Source: Acetobacteraceae bacterium
GTDB lineage: Bacteria; Pseudomonadota; Alphaproteobacteria; Acetobacterales; Acetobacteraceae
Assembly: GCA_947475245.1 (NCBI GenBank)
Contig: CANJLW010000018.1
Span: 1 to 64,000, forward strand
Length of the DNA: 64,000 nt
Direction of reading: 5' to 3'
Shown: positions 1-8,656 of the stretch, piece by piece
How positions within the stretch are numbered: position 1 is the first letter of the stretch
How the letters are laid out: each line of letters opens with the position of its first letter
Position numbers and translations under genes: made by a program
The notes under the pieces: generated by a model
Told to the model about the DNA's origin: nothing
The model's input: only the letters and a program-made list of their open reading frames with translations
Databases searched by the model: none

Positions 1-221
1 GAGGCAATGTGCCTCGAACACACCTGACACCGACACCCCTCACGCCCAACAGATACGAGCCGTATTGGCGATGAAATTGCGCGCCGAGATACCGCGTCCG
101 CAGGTCAGATCATCGCTCGCCCAAAATCACGATGAATAAGATGGGCTAGAGCTTTGGGGATCAAATGACGCGAAAATCTTTGACCCCAGCGTTATGGGCA
201 CCTCTCAGGGTCTGTCCAGGA
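1..221. other. Left-edge non-coding stretch beside an IS relic
   Basis: No supported gene. An imperfect inverted repeat (about 156-165 against 178-187, arms resembling GGGGATCAAA and TTTGACCCC) is the only structure seen. The sequence AGGGTCTGTCCAGGATCATT at 207-226 may be the decayed end of the adjacent insertion sequence, because a loosely matching inverted copy lies near 929-953 on the other side of the transposase relic. Confidence 0.4.
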
Positions 222-891
222 TCATTTGACGGTTTGACAAGGCTTTCTGGCCATTCCGCGCACGGACGCCCAGCGTAGAAATGCGAGCCCGGTGCGATTC
301 AGACACTCCCAGTCCTTCGCCAATCGCCGGCAGCGTTTCAATCAGCCAATCGTGCGTTTCACGATCTATCATTATGATAATACAACGAAAAGACCGGTCT
401 TGGAACGCTACGCGATTTCGACATTCAATCGCCGACAGATTTGGGCCAGCCCCTCCTGAAATTTCTGGCCCAGATAGCCCGCGTCATAGCCATGCGGATC
501 AATCGAGCCCTTATTTTTTCGGTGCCCTTCACGCTTGGCTGTCGATGATCGCCACAGTCGGGCTGGCCTCTCGATCCGCATTCTCCCGACACGCGACGTA
601 GAGCGCATGATGGAAGCGATCCAGCGTCCGATCGTCCGTCCAACGACGAAAGTAGTCATTCACGGTGCTTTTCGGAGGCAGAACCTTGGGGAAGGCGCTC
701 CATTGGCATCCGGTGCCGAGGATGTACATCACACCATTGACGATCTCCCGGACGTTCACAGTCCGTTGGTTCCCACCCTTCTTCGCGGGCGGGATCAAAG
801 GAGCAATGATCGCCCACTCTTCGTCCGTCAGGTCGCTGGGGTAGCGCAGCTTGGATCGGTCATAGCTAGCTCGGTTTTCTGTCGTCTACAT
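222..891 (-). pseudogene. Decayed IS5-family transposase
   Basis: Conceptual translation from the ATG at 891 gives an IS5/DUF4096 transposase N-terminus (SKLRYPSDLTDEEWAIIAPL, then STVNDYFRRW, ending AIIDSQ). Codon 2 is TAG where IS5 relatives usually carry tryptophan. After DSQ the match jumps through two other frames (SVKGTEK, then IDPHGYDAG). It then joins straight to the later DAGYLGQKF region, so the central DDE core is missing. A C-terminal tail in another frame (KRCRRLAKDWECLNR) ends at a TGA at 222-224. At least two frameshifts, one nonsense codon and an internal deletion make it inactive. Family assignment is from motif recall. Confidence 0.8.
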
Positions 892-971
892 ACCGGCGGT
901 CTCCTCGACTCGGGCCGCCGCCATTGAAACGCAAAATGAGTCCAAGGACTCAAGATGTTTTCGGATGGAAC

Positions 972-1904
972 TTAATGCTCCACGCTTCTCCGGTTGCCGT
1001 ACTTCGCCTGCAACTGATCTTCGGTCAAAAATCGCTGTTCCATCGCGCGGATCGTCGGCAGGCCCATCAGGTCGTTGATCTCGGCGAACGACACCGCCAA
1101 ATCCGGGCGCTCGATCACCCGACCTTCCTCCCCGGACTGCCGCAACACCGACAGCGCATTGCGCATTCCCTGGATCGCCGCCGCCGTCACCAGACGCGGA
1201 TACGACACCACCGCCACGCCCAGATCCTGCAACTCCCGCGCACAAATCAGCGGCGTCGTCGGGCGCGCCCTTATCCCGAAACCCATGTTCACCGACAGCG
1301 GCTTCGACACCTCCCGCGCCACCAGCGCGATATCGTCGCGCTCCAGCAACGCGTCGGCGAACAGCAGATCGGCCCCCGCCTCGGCATACATGTTCAACCG
1401 CCTTATGGCTTCCTTCACCCCGTGCGTCGCCGTCGAGTCCGTCCGTGCCTTGATGATGAAGTCGGGATCGCGCCGAGCCTCGGCGGCGGCGCGAATTTTC
1501 TCGGCGCCCTCCTCGGCGGAGATCACTTCCTTGCCGTCCATGTGCCCGCACCGCTTGGGCGACACCTGGTCCTCCAGCATGATCCCGTCCACGCCCGCCG
1601 CCTCGAACCCGCGCACGGTGAAAAACACGTTGATCGCGTTGCCGTAGCCGGTGTCCGCGTCGGCGCTGAGCGGAATGTTCACGCACGCGGCGATATCGCG
1701 GGAGCGTGAGACATTGGCCTCGTAACTCAACAACCCGACATCCGCCCAGCCGAGGGTCGATTCCGACAGCCCGGCGCCGGAGATACTGCCGGATTTGAAC
1801 CCCATCTGCTCGACAAGGCGCGCGCTGAACCCGTCGTAGACGCCGGGTTGGATCAGAATTTCCTCGGCTTCGATCAATTGACGAAACTGCGTGGTCTTTT
1901 TCAT
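972..1904 (-). CDS. Isocitrate lyase/PEP mutase family enzyme
   Basis: The protein has 310 residues. It carries the family metal site ADADTGYG near residues 81-88, an EDQ at 111-113, and the active-site loop SPKRCGH near 115-121 with Cys119. This set fits carbon-carbon lyases such as 2-methylisocitrate lyase, oxaloacetate decarboxylase or carboxyphosphonate mutase relatives, acting on small 2-hydroxy- or 2-oxo-diacids in the cytoplasm. The exact substrate cannot be set from sequence, and no prpC or prpD is nearby. The start is the ATG at 1904, with AAGGGGAC upstream as ribosome site; longer in-frame starts lack one. It is divergent from the NMT1-like binding protein, 90 bp away. Confidence 0.85.
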   Translation of the reverse strand: MKKTTQFRQLIEAEEILIQPGVYDGFSARLVEQMGFKSGSISGAGLSESTLGWADVGLLSYEANVSRSRDIAACVNIPLSADADTGYGNAINVFFTVRGFEAAGVDGIMLEDQVSPKRCGHMDGKEVISAEEGAEKIRAAAEARRDPDFIIKARTDSTATHGVKEAIRRLNMYAEAGADLLFADALLERDDIALVAREVSKPLSVNMGFGIRARPTTPLICARELQDLGVAVVSYPRLVTAAAIQGMRNALSVLRQSGEEGRVIERPDLAVSFAEINDLMGLPTIRAMEQRFLTEDQLQAKYGNRRSVEH

Positions 1905-1994
1905 GGCGGGGTCCCCTTGGGCTTTGCCCGAGCGTAGTTCTATCCTGTGGATCGGGTCCATCCGGGCGGCAGTTTCACAAGGGGTAACCGAGCC

Positions 1995-2903
1995 ATGGCA
2001 ATCACACTGCAAGAGTCGTTGCGCGGACTGTTCTACGCGCCGTTCTATGCCGCCCTGTCGCGCGGGGCCTATGCCGAACAGGGCGTGGACGTCACCTTTG
2101 TCTCCGCCCCGAAACCCGGCGATGCCGCCACCAACATCATGGGCGGGGCCGCCGATGTCTGCTGGGGCGGGCCGATGCGCGTCATGCAGACCTACGCCCA
2201 GGACCCGCATTGCGACCTCGTGGGTTTCGCCGAAGTCGTTACGCGCGATCCCTTCCTCCTCCTCGGCCGCGAACCCCGCCCCGGCTTTCAAGCCGCCGAT
2301 CTCCTCGGCCTGCGCGTCGGGACGGTCAGCGAGGTGCCGACACCCTGGATGTGCTTGCAGGAAGACCTACGCCGAGCGGGTGTCGATCCCGCGAAAATCA
2401 ATCGCGTCTCCCACCAAACGATGGCCGACAACTGCTCGGCTTTAGCCGCGGGCACGCTGGACGTTGTGCAGGTGTTCGAGCCGTTCGTTTCGACGATGGT
2501 TGCAAATGGTACCGGCCATGTCTGGTACGCCGCCGCCGGCCGCGGCCCCACCAGCTACACCACGTTCTATGCGCGCCGAGGCGTGCTGACCGAGCGGCGC
2601 GACGAACTGAAGCGCATGGTCCGCGCGATTTATCGCACGCAACAATGGGTCGCCTCGGCCACCGCGGCGCAAATCGCCGAGGCGGTGGCGGAGTATTTCG
2701 AAACCGTCCCGCCCGCGATCCTGGAGGCCGCCATCGCGCGCTACCAATCCCTGGGCATCTGGGGCCGCGACCCCCGCCTGCCGCGCTCCGGCTACGACCG
2801 CCTGCGCGCGAGCCTGGAGTCCGGCCACTTTGTTCCGTCGGGCGCGCCGTACGAGGTCGCGGTGGATAACAGTCTGGCGCTGGAAGTGATGCGGGAGGGG
2901 TAG
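1995..2903 (+). CDS. NMT1/THI5-like substrate-binding protein without signal peptide
   Basis: This 302-residue protein resembles the SsuA/THI5/NMT1 class that binds small organic ligands for ABC importers. The N-terminal lobe opens with a short strand and LRGLFYAPFYAALSRG, followed by a glycine-rich GGAADVCWGGPMR segment that is typical of the ligand cleft. The usual secretion signal is absent: the domain starts almost at residue 3. No permease or ATPase is adjacent, so it may be a cytoplasmic pyrimidine-synthase-like or ligand-sensing protein rather than a true periplasmic receptor. The ATG at 1995 has AAGGGG upstream and is preferred over an earlier in-frame ATG at 1947. Confidence 0.75.
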   Translation: MAITLQESLRGLFYAPFYAALSRGAYAEQGVDVTFVSAPKPGDAATNIMGGAADVCWGGPMRVMQTYAQDPHCDLVGFAEVVTRDPFLLLGREPRPGFQAADLLGLRVGTVSEVPTPWMCLQEDLRRAGVDPAKINRVSHQTMADNCSALAAGTLDVVQVFEPFVSTMVANGTGHVWYAAAGRGPTSYTTFYARRGVLTERRDELKRMVRAIYRTQQWVASATAAQIAEAVAEYFETVPPAILEAAIARYQSLGIWGRDPRLPRSGYDRLRASLESGHFVPSGAPYEVAVDNSLALEVMREG

Positions 2904-2921
2904 GGGGGAAGGCTGCCGGCG

Positions 2922-3161
2922 GTGCTGCGCTTCGCTGGCTTGCGGGTGACGATCTATGCTAACGATCACCCTCCACCGCACGTACACGTCATAGGGGCGA
3001 ACGGCGAAGCGGTATTCCTGCTTGAATGTCCGACCGGCCCGCCGATCTTGCGCGAAAGCCAAGGGTTCAATCGTCCGGAGCTTCGTCAGATGGCAACCTC
3101 CCTTCAAGCTCACATCTTATACCTTTGCGAGGAATGGAGCGCAATTCGTGGATATCTCTGA
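2922..3161 (+). CDS. DUF4160 family protein
   Basis: A 79-residue protein with the DUF4160 signature: an N-terminal strand followed by YANDHPPPHVHV (residues 12-23) and a C-terminal helix with EEW. It starts at GTG. It overlaps the downstream DUF2442 gene by 14 bp, and DUF4160/DUF2442 pairs are common in bacterial accessory DNA and are often treated as toxin-antitoxin-like modules. That role is not established for this pair. Confidence 0.75.
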   Translation: MLRFAGLRVTIYANDHPPPHVHVIGANGEAVFLLECPTGPPILRESQGFNRPELRQMATSLQAHILYLCEEWSAIRGYL

Positions 3162-3531
3162 TGCGGAGATCGGCGACGCGGAGGCGCGCATGCAAGAACG
3201 CCTCGCATCCACGCCGCGCGCAGTCAGCGCGCGCTACGATCGCCGCGTATCGCGGATCGTGATCGGGCTCAGCAACGGTCTGGAGCTCGCATTTCCGCCT
3301 GCTTTGGCCGAGGGGTTGGCGAACGCAAAGCCCGCCGACCTCGCAGCGATCGAAATCTCACCAACGGGGTTCGGGCTTCACTGGCCCGCATTGGACGCGG
3401 ATTTGTATTTGCCGTCCCTGTTGCAGGGGGTCTTCGGCTCCCCGCGTTGGATGGCGGCTTTGGCCAAACATGGCATGCCTCGTTCAGGAGGCGTGCCAAA
3501 TCGGCGACGTGGCAAACGGGCTGCCGCTTGA
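3148..3531 (+). CDS. DUF2442 family protein
   Basis: A 127-residue protein matching DUF2442: ARYDRRVSRIVIGLSNGLEL, then a segment reading LHWPALDADLYLPSLLQG near residues 75-95, and a basic C-terminal tail. The GTG at 3148 is preceded by GGAG and lies inside the end of the DUF4160 gene, so the two are translationally coupled. Its stop codon sits at the exact edge of a duplicated fragment of the aldolase gene, so the pair abuts an insertion boundary. Function is unknown; DNA-binding or antitoxin-like roles have been proposed for the family. Confidence 0.75.
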   Translation: MDISDAEIGDAEARMQERLASTPRAVSARYDRRVSRIVIGLSNGLELAFPPALAEGLANAKPADLAAIEISPTGFGLHWPALDADLYLPSLLQGVFGSPRWMAALAKHGMPRSGGVPNRRRGKRAAA

Positions 3532-3648
3532 TCGCCCCCGCTATCCCGGCGCGTTCGGCAACCCGTTGAAGAACCCTACCCATGCCGGCACCTTGCCGTG
3601 TTTACGGCAGGCGTCGCCTTAGGCCTCGTAGGCCTCAATCACCTTCGG
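3532..3648 (-). pseudogene. Duplicated, internally deleted 3' fragment of the HpcH/HpaI aldolase gene
   Basis: The sequence matches two separate pieces of the intact aldolase gene at 4572-5366. Positions about 3532-3577 match 4562-4606, including a near-perfect stretch encoding GFFNGLPNAPG and the stop. Positions about 3580-3648 match about 4718-4796 and encode PKVIEAY and a KHGK-like segment with a nonsense codon. About 110 bp between the two pieces is missing. The last four codons of the adjacent zeta-type kinase are read, in another frame, out of this relic. Confidence 0.85.
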
Positions 3649-4243
3649 TAAGAAATAATGAAAAAACAATATCTTGCAGTTTCGGCGGCAAACGCGCGAT
3701 GTCCCTGAATACCCAGCGCCCCTTGTCTTTATACGCCGCGATGTGCGGCGTGGTCGTGCTGTTGTCGAACACAAACACACGATCCGCCGCCTCGGCGAAC
3801 CACTGAAACATCGTGTGCGACCTGGCTCGACGAGCGAGGATACGATCATTCGGAACCTGATGTCCGCCCATCGCGACACGGGTGCTGACGCGCGCAATGT
3901 TCAGGTCGGAGATCCGAACCGAAACGTAAATGAGTACGATGTGGAATCCGGCGGAACGCGCCGTCGTAACGCGGTCACGATGTTTGTCGGATGACAGAAC
4001 CGTTTCGACCATCACCGACCGCCCGGCGGCGATCTCCCGATCCAATACCGCATCCGCCATGCGCGCTGCTTGCAGGCTTTGATCGTCCGTCGGTTGGCCA
4101 CCGCCGGCCAATTCTTTCGCGTAGTCGTCCGCGTTAATCGAAACCGCCGGAACGTCGAGAAGCCTGGAGAGCACGCCACTTCGGACCAGGGTCGTTTTAC
4201 CGGACCCGTTTGGCCCCGCGACGATCAGCAGTGTCGGCGGCAC
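3635..4243 (-). CDS. Zeta-toxin-like P-loop kinase
   Basis: A 202-residue protein with Walker A GPNGSGKTT (residues 10-18), an Asp pair in INADDYA (39-40) and a glutamate in VMVETVLSS (Glu80). This is the layout of zeta/AAA_33 kinases, which in characterised members phosphorylate UDP-N-acetylglucosamine and poison wall synthesis. The start is GTG at 4243, only 6 bp after the stop of the small gene upstream, so the two form an operon. The C-terminal TEGD is borrowed from the aldolase relic, so the native end of the toxin may have been altered when the module landed. Activity is inferred. Confidence 0.75.
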   Translation of the reverse strand: MPPTLLIVAGPNGSGKTTLVRSGVLSRLLDVPAVSINADDYAKELAGGGQPTDDQSLQAARMADAVLDREIAAGRSVMVETVLSSDKHRDRVTTARSAGFHIVLIYVSVRISDLNIARVSTRVAMGGHQVPNDRILARRARSHTMFQWFAEAADRVFVFDNSTTTPHIAAYKDKGRWVFRDIARLPPKLQDIVFSLFLTEGD

Positions 4244-4249
4244 CGATGC

Positions 4250-4519
4250 TCAGCGGTCGTCGGCGGATCCCGCCAACGGCTTCCCCTCGTTCGGTGTCGG
4301 TTCCAGCCAGACGACTGCTTCCCGCGCATCCAGAACAGGAACCGCCACCCCGGCGGCATGCGCTTCCTGGATTGCATGCGCGACGGCGGTTTCGAAGCCT
4401 TGTTCCAGAAGATCGACGAGGGCATCGGCGTCAACATCCGGCGCAACGGTATCGGGGCTTCCCCGACGCGGCTTGCGCGCGGTGTTTACGGTCAGGAATG
4501 ACGACATTGCTCGTGCCAT
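4250..4519 (-). CDS. Small partner of the zeta-like kinase (putative antitoxin)
   Basis: An 89-residue acidic protein after a basic N-terminus (TARKPRRGSP). The middle is helical (ALVDLLEQGFETAVAHAIQE) and the end reads AHAAGVAVPVLDAREAVVWL. It does not match the classical epsilon antitoxin by eye, but small genes of this type often sit directly upstream of zeta-like kinases. Position and spacing, not sequence, suggest the antitoxin role. The ATG at 4519 lies about 50 bp from the aldolase stop, on the same strand. Confidence 0.55.
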   Translation of the reverse strand: MARAMSSFLTVNTARKPRRGSPDTVAPDVDADALVDLLEQGFETAVAHAIQEAHAAGVAVPVLDAREAVVWLEPTPNEGKPLAGSADDR

Positions 4520-4571
4520 ACCCCTACGCTAGCAGTCCCGGCCGGGCCTTTCCACCCTCGTGATCCCCCCA

Positions 4572-5366
4572 CTACCCCGGCGCGTTCGGCAACCCGTTGA
4601 AGAACCCAATCCGCTGGTCCGCGCCCGCCACGATGTAGCTGTGGTCCGACCCCGTCAGGATGAACCGCGCGCCCATGCCGACATAGCGAGAGGCGTTGAC
4701 CTCGTCATACACCCCGCCCATGCCCAGCACCTTGCCGTGCTTGCGGCAGGCGTCGCCGACGGCCTGGTAGGCCTCGATCACCTTCGGGTGGCCCATCTGG
4801 CCGGAAATCCCCAGTTCGGCGGTCAGGTCGGACGTGCCGATGAACAGCACATCCACCCCATCGACGGCGGCGATGGCGTCGGCGTTGCGCACGGCCTCGG
4901 GGCTTTCCAGCATGACGATGGTCAGGATTTCGGCGTTGATCGCTTTCTGCGCCTCCAACGTCGCGGGCGGACGATAGCCGTACACCGCGGGGGGGCCGCC
5001 CCAGCTGCGCGTGCCCTGCGGCGGATAGCGGAACGCCGCGGCAATCCGCTTCGCCTCCGCCGCCGTATCGACGTGCGGCACGACAATCCCCAGCGCGCCG
5101 TTGTCGAGCGCGCGGGTGGCCTCGTCCAGCGCGCCGGCGCAGACGCGCACGATCGGCGTGACCCCGGTCGGCAGCGCGGCGATGCAAAGCTGCGTGGTCT
5201 CCTGAATGCTGAACGCACCGTGTTCGGTGTCGATGAACATCCAGTCGTGCCCGGTGGCCGCGGCCAGGACCGGCGCCGCGACGGTGCGCAGATGATGCAC
5301 GCCGAAGCCCAGGCCCATTTTCCCGGCCAGCAGGCGTTGTTTGGTGGTGTTGGTCACGAGCGGCAT
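4572..5366 (-). CDS. HpcH/HpaI aldolase/citrate lyase family protein
   Basis: A 264-residue TIM-barrel class II aldolase. Visible family positions are FIDTEHG (about 44-50), the barrel strand ALGIVVPHVDT (91-101), metal ligands Glu154 in MLESPEAV and Asp180 in FIGTSDL, and the closing GSDHSYIVAGAD. Relatives cleave 4-hydroxy-2-oxo acids to pyruvate plus an aldehyde; the substrate here is unknown. The ATG at 5366 has AGGGGAAC upstream, and the longer reading frame lacks a site. It is divergent from the SDR gene (139 bp between them), a likely functional pair. A broken copy of its 3' end lies at 3532-3648. Confidence 0.88.
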   Translation of the reverse strand: MPLVTNTTKQRLLAGKMGLGFGVHHLRTVAAPVLAAATGHDWMFIDTEHGAFSIQETTQLCIAALPTGVTPIVRVCAGALDEATRALDNGALGIVVPHVDTAAEAKRIAAAFRYPPQGTRSWGGPPAVYGYRPPATLEAQKAINAEILTIVMLESPEAVRNADAIAAVDGVDVLFIGTSDLTAELGISGQMGHPKVIEAYQAVGDACRKHGKVLGMGGVYDEVNASRYVGMGARFILTGSDHSYIVAGADQRIGFFNGLPNAPG

Positions 5367-5505
5367 GGATGTTCCCCTGATTTTGCCCGCCGCAGGGCAG
5401 CACGGGCGGGGGCAAGGGGTCAAATATCCCACCGCTACGCCGAACGACTCCCCAACCCGCGCCCCGAATGCTAAGCCCGCCCGGTCATAACGGGAGCAAA
5501 CAACC

Positions 5506-6321
5506 ATGGGTAAACTCGACGGCAAGGTCGCCATCGTCACCGGTGCCGGGCGCGGCCTGGGCAGGGCCTATGCCCGCCGGCTGGCCGGCCTGGGCGCGAA
5601 GATCGCGGTCACCGACCTCAACCTGAAATCCTATGAGGAGTTCGAGGCCGAGGCCAAGGCCATGACCGCCGATTCCACCGTCGATGAAATCATCGCCGGC
5701 GGCGGAGAGGCGATGGGCATCGAGATGGATGTGCGCGACGAGGCCGCCGTGCAATCGATGGTCAAGCAGGTCATGGCGCGCTGGGGCCGGGTGGATATCC
5801 TGGTATGCAACGCCGGCGGCGGGCGCGGTCGTCCGATCGATACCAAGGCCAGCACGATCGAAACGTCGTTGCTGCATCTGGTGACGGAGATGAATTATTA
5901 CGGCACCGTTTACTGCGTGAACGCCGTCGCGCCGATCATGAAGGAACAGCGCTCGGGCAAGATCGTGACCGTCAGCTCCGTCGCCGGGCTCAGCCCGTCG
6001 ATCGACGGCGGCTATGCGCATTACGGCGCGGCCAAGGCGGCGATCCTGCATTACACGCGCTATCTGGCGCAGGACCTCGGCCCGTTCGGCATCACCGCCA
6101 ACTGCATCGCGCCGGGCACGATCACCACCGGTCGCATCGTCGCCAGCGTCATGCCGGGCAGCGCGAACGCCAACCGCGACCGCTCGGAAGGCGTTGCCCT
6201 GCGCCGTCTCGGCGGGGTGGAGGATTGCGCCAAGGTGGTGGAATTCCTGACCACCGACATGTCGGACTATGTCACGGGACAGTGCATCGCCATCGACGGC
6301 GGCTTGCTGCGCCAGGCCTGA
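5506..6321 (+). CDS. SDR-family NAD(P)-dependent oxidoreductase
   Basis: The protein has 271 residues. The Rossmann motif TGAGRGLG is at 12-19, NAGGG begins at 102, the catalytic Ser is at about 157-158 (TVSSVAG), and Tyr173 and Lys177 lie in AHYGAAKAA. The C-terminal YVTGQCIAIDGG is typical of classical SDR alcohol or ketone reductases. It has an insertion around residues 42-65 relative to FabG. It is divergent from the aldolase and may act on the aldolase product or precursor. The start at 5506 is supported by GGGAG upstream. Confidence 0.88.
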   Translation: MGKLDGKVAIVTGAGRGLGRAYARRLAGLGAKIAVTDLNLKSYEEFEAEAKAMTADSTVDEIIAGGGEAMGIEMDVRDEAAVQSMVKQVMARWGRVDILVCNAGGGRGRPIDTKASTIETSLLHLVTEMNYYGTVYCVNAVAPIMKEQRSGKIVTVSSVAGLSPSIDGGYAHYGAAKAAILHYTRYLAQDLGPFGITANCIAPGTITTGRIVASVMPGSANANRDRSEGVALRRLGGVEDCAKVVEFLTTDMSDYVTGQCIAIDGGLLRQA

Positions 6322-6339
6322 CGCTTTGCTTCGCCATCC

Positions 6340-8607
6340 CTACAGCGGCGCGCGCCGACTGTCGGGATGGCGGGCGGAGTCCACCCCCACAACCTCCACC
6401 TGGTTCGTATTGTAGGTCGTCGCCCCGCACGGCGCGGCGCGATCCATCGTCAGCGCGTTCGCGCACCCCTCGCTGTCCACCCCGTCCTCGTTCGGCGTGA
6501 ACCACGCGCCTTCCTTGATCGACACAACCCCGGCCAGCACCCGATCCGTCACCGTCGCCGGCAGTACCGTCGCGCCGATATCGTTGAACACCCGCACGCT
6601 CTGCCCGTCGACGATCCCGCGCGCCGCCGCGTCCGCCGTGTTGATCCAGACCGTATCGGGATCGACCCGCGCCAACCCCGGCTGGTTGCCATGGATCGAA
6701 TGCGTCCGCGCCCGAGATTTCGGCGTGCAGAGTTGCAACGGATGGCGCGTGTCCGGCGCGGGCGGCGGCACCCAGGTCGGGATCGGCGACATCGCGCCCA
6801 GCCCGTAATAATCCGGCTTTGCGGCCAATACCGTCGAGTATATCTCGATCTTGCCCGACGGCGTGCTGAACGGAAACCGCTCGGGATCGCGGATTTCCCG
6901 CGCGAAGGCCACGGCATCGGCGGGCGGCGCGAAGCGGGCCACGCCTTGTTCCACGAAGCGGTCGAAGTCGTCGACGGCGGGGGTGGCGAATTCCCGCAGC
7001 CATTCCATTTCGGTCTTGTCGTTATAGCCTTCGATCCCGACCCGTCGGGCGAGATCGGCGAAGATGTCGATGTCGTCGCGGCATTCGTACATCGGCGCGA
7101 TCGCCTGCTTCATGAAGATCGCGTAGTGCCCGGCCCCCGCCCAGGGCACATGGATGTCGTTTCGCTCCCACGACGTCGTCGCCGGCAGCACGATATCGGC
7201 GAAGCGCGCGGTGGGCGTCAGGAAGTGATCCTGCGCTACGAAGAATTCCACTTTGTCCAGCGACGCCGCCATCTTGCCGGCGTTGGGGCACTGATTGAAC
7301 AGATCGCCGCCCGACGAATAGATCATGCGGATATCGGCGGGGTAGCCGCCGTCCCGCCCGCGCGCCAGCAGATCGGCCAGCAGCGGAGACGCGACCCGCG
7401 CGTCGATCGGGTTCCGTCCGATCGGCAGGCTCTTGATCCCTGACCGCCCGGTGGCGCCGTTGCTGGTGCCGGAATTGCCGCCGACGATGCCGACATTGCC
7501 GGTGATGGCGGCCAGCGCATAGGCGGCGCGATGGAACTGTTCGCCGAACGCGGTGCGCCCCGGAGCATAGCCGGTTTGCAGCGCGGCGGGCTTCGCTGTG
7601 GCGAAGCGGATCGCCAGGGTGCGCAGCGTGTCGGCCGGGATGCCGGTGATCGCCTCCGCCCATTCCGGCGTCTTCGGCGTGCCGTCGGTCAATCCCAGCA
7701 GATAGGACCGGTACGAGGCCCCCGCCGGCGCGCCGTCCGGCAGATGCGCCTCGTCGAAGCCCAGCACGTAACGGTCGCAATAGGCCTGATCGTGCAGCCC
7801 TTCGGTCACGATGACATGGGCCATCGCGATCAGCGCGGCGGCGTCGGTGGACGGGCGGATGAAGATATGCTCGTCGGCCAGCAGCTTGCTGGTCGCGGTG
7901 CGGCGCGGATCGACGCAGACGATATGCGTCCCTTGCTTCTTCGCGTCGCGCAGATACGCCATGGTGCCGGTGCCGAAGGTGCCGTCGCCGGGGCTCCACC
8001 CCCACATCAGGATGAAGCGGGAATTGGCATAATCCGTCGGCTCCCGGCCCGAGGATTTGTATTCCGCCTTCGCCCCATAGGTCATGCGGATGGAAAAGAC
8101 CTCGGCCTCCGCCGACATGTTCGACCACAGATCCGTGCAGCCGCCGAACATATTGATGAAGCGCTGGGCCGCGCCGCGGCCGTGCAGCATGGATTGCGTG
8201 CCGGTGCGCGACGCATCCAGGATTGCGGCGTTGCCGTATGTGGCGCGGATGCGCAGCATTTCCCCGGCGATTTCGTCCAGCGCCCGATCCCAGGAAATCT
8301 GCTCGAACCGTCCCTCGCCGCGCGGGCCGACCCGGCGCATGGGATGGCGCAGCCGATCGGGGTGGTAGGTGCGCTCGATCTGTCCGACGCCGCGGGCGCA
8401 GGCGGGCAGGGGCGGGTGTTCGGCGTTCCAGCGCCGAGCGTCTGTGCTGATGTGAACGATGCGGCCGTCGACGACGTGGGCGTTCACCACGCAGCGTCCG
8501 CCGCAATTATGCCCGCATGTGCTGGTAACCACGGTTTCGCCGGGTTTCGCCGCCATGCGCGGAGCTTCGTAGCGTGTTTGGGGGGCAAGGATGGCGGCGT
8601 CGTTCAC
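6340..8607 (-). CDS. DmsA-type molybdopterin oxidoreductase, apparently cytoplasmic
   Basis: The protein has about 755 residues. The N-terminal iron-sulfur motif CGHNCGGRC (Cys31, 35, 39) plus Cys70 in ACARG has the C-x3-C-x3-C spacing of DmsA-like enzymes. GGCTDLWSNMSAEAEV aligns with the region supplying the serine Mo ligand in DmsA, and the C-terminal molydop-binding domain (SIHGNQPGLARVDPD) is complete. No twin-arginine signal precedes the cluster, and no iron-sulfur subunit or membrane anchor gene is present, so it looks like a soluble single-subunit reductase or hydroxylase relative. The GTG at 8607 is chosen because GGAGG lies 9-10 bp upstream. A TetR-type palindrome sits about 50 bp before it. 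Confidence 0.82.
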   Translation of the reverse strand: MNDAAILAPQTRYEAPRMAAKPGETVVTSTCGHNCGGRCVVNAHVVDGRIVHISTDARRWNAEHPPLPACARGVGQIERTYHPDRLRHPMRRVGPRGEGRFEQISWDRALDEIAGEMLRIRATYGNAAILDASRTGTQSMLHGRGAAQRFINMFGGCTDLWSNMSAEAEVFSIRMTYGAKAEYKSSGREPTDYANSRFILMWGWSPGDGTFGTGTMAYLRDAKKQGTHIVCVDPRRTATSKLLADEHIFIRPSTDAAALIAMAHVIVTEGLHDQAYCDRYVLGFDEAHLPDGAPAGASYRSYLLGLTDGTPKTPEWAEAITGIPADTLRTLAIRFATAKPAALQTGYAPGRTAFGEQFHRAAYALAAITGNVGIVGGNSGTSNGATGRSGIKSLPIGRNPIDARVASPLLADLLARGRDGGYPADIRMIYSSGGDLFNQCPNAGKMAASLDKVEFFVAQDHFLTPTARFADIVLPATTSWERNDIHVPWAGAGHYAIFMKQAIAPMYECRDDIDIFADLARRVGIEGYNDKTEMEWLREFATPAVDDFDRFVEQGVARFAPPADAVAFAREIRDPERFPFSTPSGKIEIYSTVLAAKPDYYGLGAMSPIPTWVPPPAPDTRHPLQLCTPKSRARTHSIHGNQPGLARVDPDTVWINTADAAARGIVDGQSVRVFNDIGATVLPATVTDRVLAGVVSIKEGAWFTPNEDGVDSEGCANALTMDRAAPCGATTYNTNQVEVVGVDSARHPDSRRAPL

Positions 8608-8656
8608 GATGGGGATCCTCCGGGCGCGTCGCATCTTCTCGCGGCGCGCGCGTTCT

